A stretch of DNA of 64,000 nucleotides from assembly GCA_020636315.1 (NCBI GenBank), contig JACJYA010000001.1, forward strand, positions 1 through 64,000. Direction: 5' to 3'. The stretch is from Lewinellaceae bacterium (GTDB taxonomy: Bacteria; Bacteroidota; Bacteroidia; Chitinophagales; Saprospiraceae). The notes under the pieces are model-generated. The model did no database searches and was not told where the DNA came from. It was given only the letters and a program-made list of their open reading frames with translations. Numbering within the stretch: the stretch's first letter is position 1; each line of letters begins with the position of its first letter. Both the position numbers and the translations under genes were made by a program. Below, in pieces: positions 54,639 through 62,817 of this stretch.

Positions 54639-56783
54639 ATGTACAGCCAGGAAGAACAACGCACCCTTTTCGACTTGTCGAAAGCCTACCTCAACGGCGG
54701 AGGCGCATTGGAAAAAGAATCCCCCGACGAGCAGATCAACAAGCTGCGCCGCCTGATCGAGTACCACGAGTACCGGTACTACATTCTCCACGACCCTATC
54801 ATCAGCGACCCGGAGTACGACCAGCTCTACAAGATGCTCGAAAAGCTGGAAGCGGAGCACCCGGAAATGGTTACTCCCGACTCCCCCACCCAGCGCGTTT
54901 CTTCCGACCTGTCGAGCGACTTCCCGTCGGTGGAGCACCTGACGCCCATGCTCTCCCTGGCCAACTCCTACAACGAGGAAGACCTGTTCGAATTCGACGC
55001 CCAGATCAAGCGCTACCTCAACCTCCCGGAAGACCAGGATATCGAATACGCCGTAGAGCCCAAGTACGACGGAGGCAGTATTGCCGTTGTCTATGAAGAT
55101 AACCTCCTGGTGCGCGCCGCTACCCGCGGCAACGGCGCAGTTGGAGAAGAGATGACCAACAACGCCCGCGCCATCCGCTCCATCCCCCTGAAGGCCGACT
55201 TTGCCAGCCAGGGTATTTACAAGGCGGAGATCCGGGGAGAGGTGCTTATCCGTAAAGATGTATTTGAAAAGATCAACGAAGAACGGGCGGAGGAAGGCCT
55301 GAGCCTCTTCGCCAACGCCCGCAATACCGCTACCGGCGGCCTGCGCATGAAAGACCCGCAGGAGGTGGCCAAACGGGGGCTGGAAGCCTTCATGTACACG
55401 CTGGGGTACGCAACGAACGAGAACGGCGAAGACGTATTGTCCAACTTCGCCACCCACCAGGAAAGCCTGGACACCCTGGCCCAGCTGGGCTTTAAGGTGC
55501 CCGATAAGGGGACAGAGCGCACCGTTTGCGCCAGCATTAAGGAAGTGGTGGACTTCTGCCACGGCTGGCAGGAAAAGCGCGACGGCTACCCCTACGAGAT
55601 CGACGGTATGGTGGTGAAGGTCAACAGCCGGGAGTTACAGGAACGGGCGGGCTCCACCAGCCACCACCCACGCTGGGCCATTGCCTTCAAGTTCAAGGCC
55701 AAGCAGGCCACCTCCCGCCTCTTGCGGGTGGAATACCAGGTGGGCAAGATCGGATCCATCACCCCGGTGGCCAAGATCGAGCCGGTACATCTGGCAGGCG
55801 TCACCGTCTCTTCCGTCTCCCTGCACAACGAAGACTTCATCAAATCCAAGGACCTCCGCATCGGCGATATGGTGCTGGTCGAGCGGGCCGGCGATGTGAT
55901 CCCCTACATCGTCAAGCCCATGGAGGGCCTGCGCGACGGTTCCGAAGTGCCCATCGAGTTTCCGAAATACTGCCCCATCAACGACACGGACGAACCGGTC
56001 GAGCTGGTGCGCATCGAAGGGGAGGCGGCCTGGCGCTGCCCGGTCTGCGTCTGCGGCGCGCAGAACCTGCAGAAAATCATCTTCCACGTCTCCAAGAACG
56101 CCATGGACATCGAAGGGCTGGGCAAATCCATCGTCGAGCGCTTCTACGAGCTGGGCTGGCTGCGCACCATCGCAGACGTCTATCGCCTGGATTACGACAA
56201 AGTCGCCGAACTGGAGGGCTTCGGAGAGAAATCGGCCGCCAACCTGAAAGAATCGGTGGAAAAATCCAAGCAGAACCCTATCCACCGACTGCTCCACAGC
56301 CTCAGCATCCACCACCTGGGGCAGAAGGTCTCCAAAATTATCGCCGCCGAGATCGATCACGTGCTCGATCTGCGGGACTGGGACATGGAGAAATTCACCC
56401 ACATAAAGGACATCGGCCCGGTGGTGGCCGAAAACATCATCGCCTTCTTCAGCAATGAGCACAACATCAAGCTGCTCGAAGAAATGGAGGAACTGGGCGT
56501 CAACATGAAACGGACCGAAGACGACCTGCCCAAGGCCGCCAGCGGCGAAGGCCCCTTCGTCGGCAAGACGATCCTCTTCACCGGCACCCTGCAAACGCTG
56601 AGCCGCAAGGAGGCCCAGGCCAGGGCCGAGGCGGCCGGCGCGAAGAACATCTCGGCCGTCAGCGGCAACCTGGACATTCTGGTGGTGGGGGAAAAGGCGG
56701 GCTCGAAACTGAAGAAAGCGAAGGAGTTGGGCACGGTGGAGATTATGACGGAGGAGGAGTTTTTGGAGAAGGTTGCGAATTGA
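54639..56783 (+). CDS. ligA: NAD-dependent DNA ligase LigA
   Basis: A 714-residue ligase that seals nicks during replication and repair using NAD+. Domains in order are: Ia (YHEYRYYILHDPIISDPEYDQL), adenylation with the lysine motif EPKYDGGS near residue 141, the OB fold (VGKIGSITPVAKIEPV), a zinc-finger region near residue 460, helix-hairpin-helix motifs (LEGFGEKSAANLKES) and a C-terminal BRCT domain (GKTILFTGTL to EFLEKV). The zinc region is atypical: the usual CPxC is CPIN, and the second half reads RCPVCVCGAQ with an extra Cys. Length and order fit the family. The gene stands alone, followed by a hairpin. Confidence 0.96.
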   Translation: MYSQEEQRTLFDLSKAYLNGGGALEKESPDEQINKLRRLIEYHEYRYYILHDPIISDPEYDQLYKMLEKLEAEHPEMVTPDSPTQRVSSDLSSDFPSVEHLTPMLSLANSYNEEDLFEFDAQIKRYLNLPEDQDIEYAVEPKYDGGSIAVVYEDNLLVRAATRGNGAVGEEMTNNARAIRSIPLKADFASQGIYKAEIRGEVLIRKDVFEKINEERAEEGLSLFANARNTATGGLRMKDPQEVAKRGLEAFMYTLGYATNENGEDVLSNFATHQESLDTLAQLGFKVPDKGTERTVCASIKEVVDFCHGWQEKRDGYPYEIDGMVVKVNSRELQERAGSTSHHPRWAIAFKFKAKQATSRLLRVEYQVGKIGSITPVAKIEPVHLAGVTVSSVSLHNEDFIKSKDLRIGDMVLVERAGDVIPYIVKPMEGLRDGSEVPIEFPKYCPINDTDEPVELVRIEGEAAWRCPVCVCGAQNLQKIIFHVSKNAMDIEGLGKSIVERFYELGWLRTIADVYRLDYDKVAELEGFGEKSAANLKESVEKSKQNPIHRLLHSLSIHHLGQKVSKIIAAEIDHVLDLRDWDMEKFTHIKDIGPVVAENIIAFFSNEHNIKLLEEMEELGVNMKRTEDDLPKAASGEGPFVGKTILFTGTLQTLSRKEAQARAEAAGAKNISAVSGNLDILVVGEKAGSKLKKAKELGTVEIMTEEEFLEKVAN

Positions 56784-56797
56784 ATGAAGCCTCCCCC

Positions 56798-56826
56798 AGC
56801 CCCTCCAAAGGAGGGGAGTAGGGCTA
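56798..56826. terminator. G/C-rich hairpin after ligA
   Basis: cccctcc (56800-56806) and ggagggg (56810-56816) form a tight stem around aaa, with outer agccc/gggct pairing. The sequence resembles the 'agcccctc...ggggag' core of the dispersed repeats at 26245 and 59476. Confidence 0.5.
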
Positions 56827-56978
56827 ACGGCACTCCAAAGAGCTTCTGATACTTTCTTTGAAAATTGAAAGTTTGACTTTTGATTTTCAAACTTGCCTCT
56901 TCTATACAAAGGGATTTCCCTCACCAAAGAAAAAGGCATTGACACGAACCGAAAATACACGTATATTGTTTTTACTTT

Positions 56979-56990
56979 AAACACGTGTTT
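56979..56990. promoter_or_regulatory. Perfect 12-bp palindrome at the antitoxin start
   Basis: AAACACGTGTTT lies two bases before the ATG of the antitoxin gene, the usual place for the operator through which toxin-antitoxin complexes repress their own promoter. Related acacg sequences occur at about 56942 and 56957. Confidence 0.4.
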
Positions 56991-56992
56991 TC

Positions 56993-57259
56993 ATGTCAAC
57001 CAAATTAACCTTAACAGTAGATAAACGGGTAATTGAAGAGGCGAAGAAATATGCCAAGAAACAAGGCAGGAGTCTATCCAATCTGATAGAAGATTACCTG
57101 AAATTATTGATCGAGCCTCAATCTCCAGCAAACGATGAGTTCGAGTATACTCCAATAGTCAGATCCCTCAAGGGGTCAGTGAAGGTTGGAGAAGAGGACT
57201 TTGATTACAGAGAGGTACTAGAGGAAGAACTGATGAAAAAATACCTAACAGATCAGTGA
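56993..57259 (+). CDS. DUF6364-type antitoxin
   Basis: An 88-residue protein with an N-terminal ribbon-helix-helix-like segment (KLTLTVDKRVIEEAKKYAKKQGRSLSNLIEDYL, in two parts: a strand and two helices) and an acidic C-terminal tail that would wrap the toxin. It matches the DUF6364 family of antitoxins, which occur just upstream of PIN toxins. The toxin gene begins one base after its stop, a tight coupling typical of such pairs. A palindrome precedes the start. Confidence 0.85.
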   Translation: MSTKLTLTVDKRVIEEAKKYAKKQGRSLSNLIEDYLKLLIEPQSPANDEFEYTPIVRSLKGSVKVGEEDFDYREVLEEELMKKYLTDQ

Positions 57260-57260
57260 G

Positions 57261-57692
57261 ATGGAGCAAGTATTCATAGATACTGACGTGATCATCGATT
57301 TTTTAATTGATCGGAAACCCTTCTCAGAAAAAGCTGCAGAAATATTCAGCTATTCGGAACTGGGCAAGATAAAGGGATATGTGTCTTCATTAAGCTTCAG
57401 CAATGTTTTCTATATCGTGAGGAAGCTTGAAGGAAGAAAAAAAGCAATAGGCTCATTGGAACAATTGGAGAAAATAATAACTATTCTGCCCGTAGATGGC
57501 AGGATGGTGAGACAAGCTTTAATATCGGAGATCCAAGACTTTGAAGATGCACTTCAGAATTATTGTGCACTGTCAGGAGGGGTGAAAGCTATAGTCACCA
57601 GAAATATTAAAGACTATTCGAAAAGCAGCCTGGCTATTCATACTCCAGAGAGTTACCTAAAAATTATTAGAAGGAAATTGAAGAAAGAATAA
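57261..57692 (+). CDS. PIN-domain ribonuclease toxin (VapC-like)
   Basis: A 143-residue PIN domain with the acidic residues for metal binding: FIDTDVIIDFLIDRKPF at the N-terminus (Asp), the central SSLSFSNVFYI, and EIQDFEDALQNYCA followed by AIVTRNIKDY toward the end (Glu/Asp, Asp). PIN toxins cut RNA, in VapC often initiator tRNA or rRNA. The gene is translationally coupled to the antitoxin gene. It is convergent with the LytTR regulator gene 12 bases away. Confidence 0.88.
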   Translation: MEQVFIDTDVIIDFLIDRKPFSEKAAEIFSYSELGKIKGYVSSLSFSNVFYIVRKLEGRKKAIGSLEQLEKIITILPVDGRMVRQALISEIQDFEDALQNYCALSGGVKAIVTRNIKDYSKSSLAIHTPESYLKIIRRKLKKE

Positions 57693-57704
57693 ACCGCCTT
57701 TTGA

Positions 57705-58448
57705 TTAACTCCTCCCCTTCAGCCGCTCCATCAACGCCCCCTTCCGCGCCTTTGCCAGCGGAATGCCGGCGCCATCCTCCAGCTCTACGGTATTCCCCTC
57801 CAGTGTTTTGATCTGTTTGATGTACCGGAGGTTGACCAGGTGAGACTGGTGGGCCCGGAAAAAAGTATCCTTTGGTAATAGCTCCTCGTAGTACTTCAGG
57901 TTTTTGGAGGCCATGACCTTTTCTCCACTGTCGAGGTGAAAAGTGGAGTAGTTGGCGCTGCCTGCCACGTGTACGATGTTCTCAACGGAAATGTAATGCA
58001 GCCCTCCATAGTGGGCACGACGATTTTCTCCTGCCTGCCCGCCTTCAGCGTTTGCAACAACTCCCCAGCTGCCGCTCCAGCTTTCCGGTGCGGCTGGACT
58101 GCCAGCCTTTTTCCACGGCGGCAGTAGCTGCTGCGGCTGGATGGGCTTCAGCAGGTAATCGACGGCGTGGTAGCGGAAAGCTTTGACCGCAAAGTCGCTG
58201 TAGGCGGTCGTAAAGATGAGCTGGAAATCGGTTTGCTTCAGCTGGTCCAGCAACTGGAAGCCGTTCTGCTCGCCGATCTGTATGTCCAGAAAGACCACAT
58301 CGGGCGCCCATTGCCGGATCAGGGTGATGCCCTTGTCGATGGTATTGGCGTCGCCGGCGACCTGCACCTGGGGGCAGTAGAGTTCCAGGAGGGTGGCGAG
58401 GCCCTGGCGGGCGGGTTGTTCGTCGTCGATGATGATGGCGCGGAGCAT
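57705..58448 (-). CDS. LytTR response regulator with frame-scrambled linker
   Basis: The N-terminal receiver domain (residues 1-108) is intact, with Asp8/Asp9, phospho-acceptor Asp55 (VVFLDIQ) and Lys101 (YLLKP). The C-terminal LytTR DNA-binding domain (about 150-247) is also intact, with ISVENIVHVAG and FFRAHQSHLVNLRYI. Residues 110-149 make no sense as written. Shifting frames restores a normal linker (AAVEKGWQSSRTGKLERQLG, then LLQTLKAGRQEKIVVPTMEG). Three single missing bases in G-containing runs explain this and cancel out, so the open frame survives by chance. Family members usually work with a histidine kinase, none of which is visible here. Regulator identity is firm; the linker is probably an artefact. 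Confidence 0.85.
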   Translation of the reverse strand: MLRAIIIDDEQPARQGLATLLELYCPQVQVAGDANTIDKGITLIRQWAPDVVFLDIQIGEQNGFQLLDQLKQTDFQLIFTTAYSDFAVKAFRYHAVDYLLKPIQPQQLLPPWKKAGSPAAPESWSGSWGVVANAEGGQAGENRRAHYGGLHYISVENIVHVAGSANYSTFHLDSGEKVMASKNLKYYEELLPKDTFFRAHQSHLVNLRYIKQIKTLEGNTVELEDGAGIPLAKARKGALMERLKGRS

Positions 58449-58485
58449 GGTGGTTTGTTTTTAAGTTTTAGGTTTGGTTATACTA

Positions 58486-58583
58486 AGCTGAAGGCTGCCC
58501 TGCCTTTTTTTGCCCCGCCCTAGCTCCTTCGCTAAGTAGCTTCGGCGCTCGCGGAAAGGGTGAAAAGGCAGGGTAGCCTTCAA
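58486..58583. repeat. Hairpin repeat, Y-type loop
   Basis: aaggctgccctgcctttt (58491-58508) pairs with 58563-58580 with one mismatch. The loop holds the core ctagctcc-tcgctaagtagctt-ggcgctcgcggaaagg, which recurs at 60303-60343 with small differences although the arms there are unrelated. Confidence 0.6.
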
Positions 58584-58750
58584 GTACAGCTTCGATATCG
58601 CTACTTCGCTTTTCTAAAAAGGGATAAAGCATCTCAGATATATTTTATCAAGCATATTTTTCCACTTTCACCCTACAGAGCCTGTTACGAATTCATTTCG
58701 GAAGGCGGGACAAAAAAGTGGAAAAATATGCGGATTTGGAATTCAACTAA

Positions 58751-58821
58751 TACCTGGATCATTATCAGCCTTTGTTTGCCCCAAGCCCTAAAGGGAGCAA
58801 AGGCTGATAATGATCCAGGTA
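58751..58821. repeat. Perfect 24-bp hairpin, X-type loop
   Basis: Arms 58751-58774 and 58798-58821 are exact reverse complements (ending cagcctttg / caaaggctg). The loop contains ccaagccctaaaggg, like the gccctgaaggg loop of the element near 6.6 kb. Confidence 0.65.
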
Positions 58822-58844
58822 ATATAAATTAATGTCATTTTTCC

Positions 58845-59237
58845 TCATCCAATTCTCCTTTTCACTTCCTCCCGTATTTCTTCCAGTACCTCATCCAGGT
58901 TTTCCAAAACCGCTTCATTCTGAAAACGAATGACCCTCATACCTAATTCCTCAAGATTGTTTGTCCTATCGGCATCATAAAACCGCTGCCCATTCTCTTC
59001 ATGGTATTTTCCATCCAGCTCTATGGCTAGTCTTGCCTGATGGCAATAGAAATCCAATACATATTCGTTTACTGGATGCTGTCGCCTGAACTTTAATCCT
59101 TCGAGCTGCTTTTCTCGCAGTGCTTCCCAAAGCACCTGCTCTGCTTCTGTCATTTGGTTTCGGAGTGCTTCGGCGTTACTGAAGATTTCCGGGGTGGCGC
59201 CGTGGTGCATTTTTGTTGGTTTGTCTTTTTTGTCCAT
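58845..59237 (-). CDS. DUF559 domain protein (Vsr-like nuclease fold)
   Basis: A 130-residue protein of the DUF559 family, related to very-short-patch-repair endonucleases. It shows the helix NAEALRNQMTEAEQVLWEALREKQL, then GLKFRRQHPVNEYVLDFYCHQARLAIELDGKYHEE (Asp in VLDFYC, Glu in AIELDG, the PD-(D/E)XK-type residues), and RVIRFQNEAVLENLDEVL. The frame is open to a TTG at 59327, but the first 30 residues are read from repeat-like sequence, so I chose the ATG at 59237. Such genes are often found next to mobile elements; here repeats lie on both sides. Confidence 0.8.
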   Translation of the reverse strand: MDKKDKPTKMHHGATPEIFSNAEALRNQMTEAEQVLWEALREKQLEGLKFRRQHPVNEYVLDFYCHQARLAIELDGKYHEENGQRFYDADRTNNLEELGMRVIRFQNEAVLENLDEVLEEIREEVKRRIG

Positions 59238-59769
59238 CGGGAGGTATAGTTTATTCAATTCGACGATGCCTGGCTTTGCCTCGGTCCTAAAGGATGGCCA
59301 GGCATCTAAAGATAAGGGATTGTTCAATTAACTGGAGATTCAGGCATGGAGACAGCCCAAGAATAAAACCATTTGGCCGTGCAGCTATTATATGCTTGCT
59401 AACTGTCTCTTTTTCTGACATTAAGCGCTAATTTTCCATTAGCGCTTAATTTCTTTCTGCAATGATATCCTGTTTTAGCTGCCCGTCCGGTTCTCCCCTT
59501 CGGGGAGTTAGAGGGGCTGGGACGGGCTGCGAATCATCATTTTGCGTCCCTTTTCAAATCCTCATTTTTGTGGCAGCTTCAATTCACTCCTGGTAAGCAA
59601 CTTAGGCGCTAATACCCACCGCAGCCCAGACGGCAAATTAGCGCCTAAGGCTAACTGCCTCTTTTTCTGCAAAGTATACTGGGAAAGGCTGGGGAGGGTT
59701 CAGCCGAATGAATCTAATATGTCTTGAAGATCCCTCTTCAGGATGGGAAGGTTATTTGACCTGCCTTTT
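59238..59769. other. Gene-poor repeat region
   Basis: This 532-base stretch holds the repeat cluster 59398-59670. Its last 70 bases (minus strand) translate to a fragment like RDLQDILDSFG. That could be the start of a HEPN toxin gene paired with the broken MNT gene, cut short by the repeats. Confidence 0.35.
59398..59670. repeat. Nested repeat cluster with two covarying hairpins and a 52-bp dispersed core
   Basis: The cluster is bounded by direct repeats gctaactgYctctttttctg (about 59398 and 59651). Inside are a hairpin ttaagcgctaat / attagcgcttaa (59421-59432, 59438-59449), the 52-base core 59476-59527 identical to 26245-26296, and a second hairpin cttaggcgctaat / attagcgcctaag (59601-59613, 59637-59649). 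Confidence 0.6.
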
Positions 59770-60069
59770 TCAGATAAAGATGGCATCTTCCAATATCTGC
59801 TCTTTTGTAGTAGGGTTTGATGTATTTTTCCCGGCAAACATCGACTTTGAATGGAATTGTTCCTGAAAAACCTTTCGAATCTCTTCCTTGATCTCATACA
59901 GGTTTTCCGTTCCCGGCTCAAATTCTACGATCAGGTCAATATCGCTACTGACCCCTGCTCATCTCGGGCAAAAAGAACCGAACAGCCCGATTTTTGTCAG
60001 GTGGTATTTGCGGAGCAGATTCTCCTTCTCCCGCCGTATGAAATCCAATATTTCTTTTTTCTCAGCCAT
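59770..60069 (-). pseudogene. MNT-type nucleotidyltransferase, frameshifted
   Basis: From the ATG at 60069 the product begins MAEKKEILDFIRREKENLLRK (in two parts) and KIGLFGSF, the start of a minimal nucleotidyltransferase with its Gly-Ser motif. A stop then follows (CPR-stop). Other frames continue the family: FARDEQGS, then DIDLIVEFEPGTENLYEIKEEI, then VDVCREKYIKP, then KEQILEDAIFI and the stop. At least three single-base shifts are needed. MNT proteins are the antitoxin half of HEPN-MNT systems, which silence toxins by AMPylation; a possible HEPN remnant follows. Decay or sequence error are both possible. Confidence 0.65.
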
Positions 60070-60630
60070 TTTTAATTAAAAGCCTTTTTTTTCCGTTGAA
60101 GCACAAATTAGCTAAAAGGTTTCTTTTTGCAAACCTTTCCAAATACCTGTCGCTCTTTCGGAAAGGACGGCAGGGGGGCGGTATACCAAAGCAGTTTGTG
60201 CTGGCACGATGAGTGCGGGAAGAATAGAACACAGGTGGCGTGGATTTGGGCTCCCCAATTCGTTGGTCCAGGACGGTTCAAAATGCCTGGCTTTACTTCA
60301 ATCCTAGCGCCTCCGCTGAGTAGCTTCAGCGCTCGCGGAAAGGATAAGCTCAGGCATTTTCAGCCTTTACTCCCTTCAGAGATTGGGGGAAACAAAGGCT
60401 GAAAATCCCGTTTTCAAGTTCCCTAAATAGTTTTAAAAATACTCACCTTAATTTCCCTATTTTTACCTATCCAAATTTTCAATCCAGAACCATGTCCAAG
60501 AACCTCTTTTTAAAGCTTTCCAATGTATCCCCATCTAAGATTGGACACTACCGACGGACAATCTGTTGAAGAAGGCCTCGTGGCTTTCCGATTTCCGATT
60601 TCCGGTTTCCGGTTTTCTTCCGGTATTAGC
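60070..60630. other. Intergenic region with hairpins and low-complexity DNA
   Basis: Besides the double hairpin, the region has a ttccgatttccgg-type low-complexity run at 60590-60620, just before the peptidase start. Frames entering it (from the ATG at 60523 or 60492) have no protein character before the signal peptide. No other gene is supported. Confidence 0.4.
60280..60406. repeat. Double hairpin repeat, Y-type then X-type loop
   Basis: aaaatgcctg (60280-60289) pairs with caggcatttt (60351-60360) around the Y-type core ctagcgcctccgctgagtag (60304-60323) and its continuation. Immediately after, attttcagccttt (60356-60368) pairs with 60394-60406. The two stems overlap by five bases, so they compete. 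Confidence 0.6.
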
Positions 60631-62508
60631 ATGCTTGCTCTCCTCTTCCTGACACTCTCCCTCACCGCCCAGCCCGCCCTCTACCTCACCCGGGAATTCG
60701 AACAGGCCGTAGAGGCCGGCACCCGCACTCTGGTAAGTAAGCCGGGCCCCAACTACTGGCAAAACCGCGCCGGTTATACGATCGACGTCCGGGTAATCCC
60801 ATCGGAAAAGCGAATCGAAGGACAGGCCAGTATCGATTACACCAACAACAGCCCGGACACCCTCCGGCAGCTCAACCTGAAACTCATACAGAACATACAC
60901 CTGCCGCAGGCGCGCAAGGACTCCTACGTCGATCGGGCGTTCCTCACCACCGGCATCAGCTTGTCGGATATCCGGGTGAACGGGGAGGAAGCGGCATGGG
61001 ACAATGCTTTTGTTCAGCAGTCCGGTGACCCCACCAACGCCTGGCTCCCGCTGCCCGAGCCGCTGTTGCCCGGCGCCAGCCTGCAGTTGGATGTGAAATG
61101 GAATTACCAGCTGCAAACCTCCCGCCGCGAACACCGGGAAGGCATGGTGGATGAATCGTCTCTCTTCGCCGCCTACTGGTACCCCCGCATCGCCGTCTTT
61201 GACGACATCAGCGGCTGGGACCGCATCCCCACAATATTCAGACGGAATTTTACGGCGACTTTAACGACTACGACGTCACCATCCGGGTGCCGAAAGGCTT
61301 CGCCGTGTGGGCCACCGGCGAGCTGGCCAACATGGAAGAAGTGCTCAGCCCCCTCTGCCCTGGAACGCTTTCTCCATTCTATGGAATCAGACACGGTGGT
61401 GCACATCATCACCCCGGAAACCCTGGCGAACGGGCAGGCCCTGCAGGACAGGCAGGAACTGGCCTGGCACTTCACCGCCCGCAATGTCACTGACTTTGCC
61501 TTCGGCACCAGTGATCATTTTCTCTGGGACGCCACCAGCATTGCCGTTGGCCCCTCGGGTAGGCGCGTAAGCGTACAGGCCGCCTACCAGCCCGAAACCC
61601 GGGATTTTCATGAGGTGGCGGAGATCGCTCGTGCCTGCATCGGGTATTTTTCTATCCAAATGCCGGCCATTCCCTACCCCTACCCCACCATGACGATCTT
61701 CAACGGCTACGGGCAGATGGAGTACCCCATGATGGTCAATGACATGGAAATGGAAACCATGGACGATACTAAAGCACTTACCGCCCATGAGATTGCCCAT
61801 ACTTACTTTCCCTTTCTGACAGGCATCAACGAAACCACCGACGCCTGGATGGACGAAGGCTGGGCCACTCTGCTGGAGTTCTTCGCCTGCACCGAGCTCT
61901 ACACCCTGGAAGAACCGGAGCTGGTATTTACCCGGGTTACTACCTGCATGGTTATATGGGCATCAAAGGGGCAGAGGTGGATGTCCCCATGCTCACTCCT
62001 TCTAACCAGCTGTTGTCGCTTACCTACCAACTCAACTCTTACGGCAAGCCGGTACCAGCGCTTATCTGTCCCTCTATTATCTGCTGGGGCGCGAAGAGTT
62101 CCTGAAGTGTGTGAAGGAATACGTCGAAAACTGGGAGGGCAAACATCCGCAACCCTACGATTTTTTCTTTACCATTTCAGAATGCTCCGGAGAAGGCCTG
62201 GACTGGTTCTGGAAGCGGTGGTTTATGGAGTACCACACCATGGACCTGGGGCTGGCTGGCTACCGGATGGCTGATGGGGCACTTTTTGTCACGGTACGCA
62301 ATGACGGTGGCATGCCCCTGCCAATCGTACTGGAAGCAAAAACGGTAGATGGAAAGGCACAACAATACACTTTCAGCCCGGCCCTATGGGAAAAGCAAGA
62401 GAAGTAGAAGTGAAACTGCCGGTGGAAACGCCCCTGAAAAGCGTATCGCTGATATGGAAAGACTTCCGGGATGTCGATCCGACGGATGACCGGCTGGAGG
62501 TAAAATGA
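60631..62508 (+). pseudogene. M1 family zinc metallopeptidase, frameshifted
   Basis: Joined across frames this is a secreted M1-type aminopeptidase-like protein of about 625 residues. The ATG at 60631 gives a short signal peptide (MLALLFLTLSLTAQ). The N-terminal beta domain is clean to about 61210. A frame shift then hides DVTIRVPKGFAVWATGELAN and reverts near 61360. The catalytic region is intact: HEIAHTYFP (about 61786) and DEGWATLLEF (about 61855), giving HExxH plus the downstream Glu. Further shifts fall at about 61935, 62060 (before LSLYYLLGREEFLKCVKEY) and 62390. The last part reads VSLIWKDFRDVDPTDDRLEVK to the TGA at 62508. Five or so indels make decay possible, but their G/C-run character and the good conservation favour sequence error. 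Confidence 0.75.
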
Positions 62509-62817
62509 ACTCAAACGGTTATCCTGCCAAAATCACCTCTTTCACTAAATTTCAAAAAAAAAAATTCCCTCAATCACCTCTGAACAACTAGAGAAAACAC
62601 TACTTTTACGTACCGGGCTAAAACCCCGTTTAGTATTTCACCCTCCTCCCCCTTACCCTATCCCCGAAAGGCTGTATTTTCAGAGAAGTGCTATCTATTC
62701 TTCAACTTACACCACTGTTCCTGCCAACGGGACATCCTTTCGTACCCTAATCGGATGGGTAGCGAAAAGTACTGAAATTATTATGGCTAGAATTGACTAT
62801 CATAAAACCAAGATGTT
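62509..62817. other. Intergenic region, no gene seen
   Basis: The 309-base gap is AT- and C-rich with an A-run of eleven at about 62553-62563. There is no convincing open frame. It probably carries the promoter of the downstream secreted protein gene; no exact -7 box was identified. Confidence 0.4.

Larger units (their letters stand above)
58449..58844. other. Intergenic region with two hairpin repeats
   Basis: The two hairpins above take up much of this 396-base gap. Between them (58584-58750) is AT-rich sequence with short frames and no recognisable gene. Confidence 0.45.

Noticed and set aside
58845..59327. Longer DUF559 protein starting at the TTG at 59327
   Set aside because: The extra 30 residues are encoded by repeat-like DNA and do not fit the family; the ATG at 59237 does.
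58486..60406. CRISPR array
   Set aside because: Repeats are hairpins of different length with no regular spacing or spacers, and no cas genes are present.
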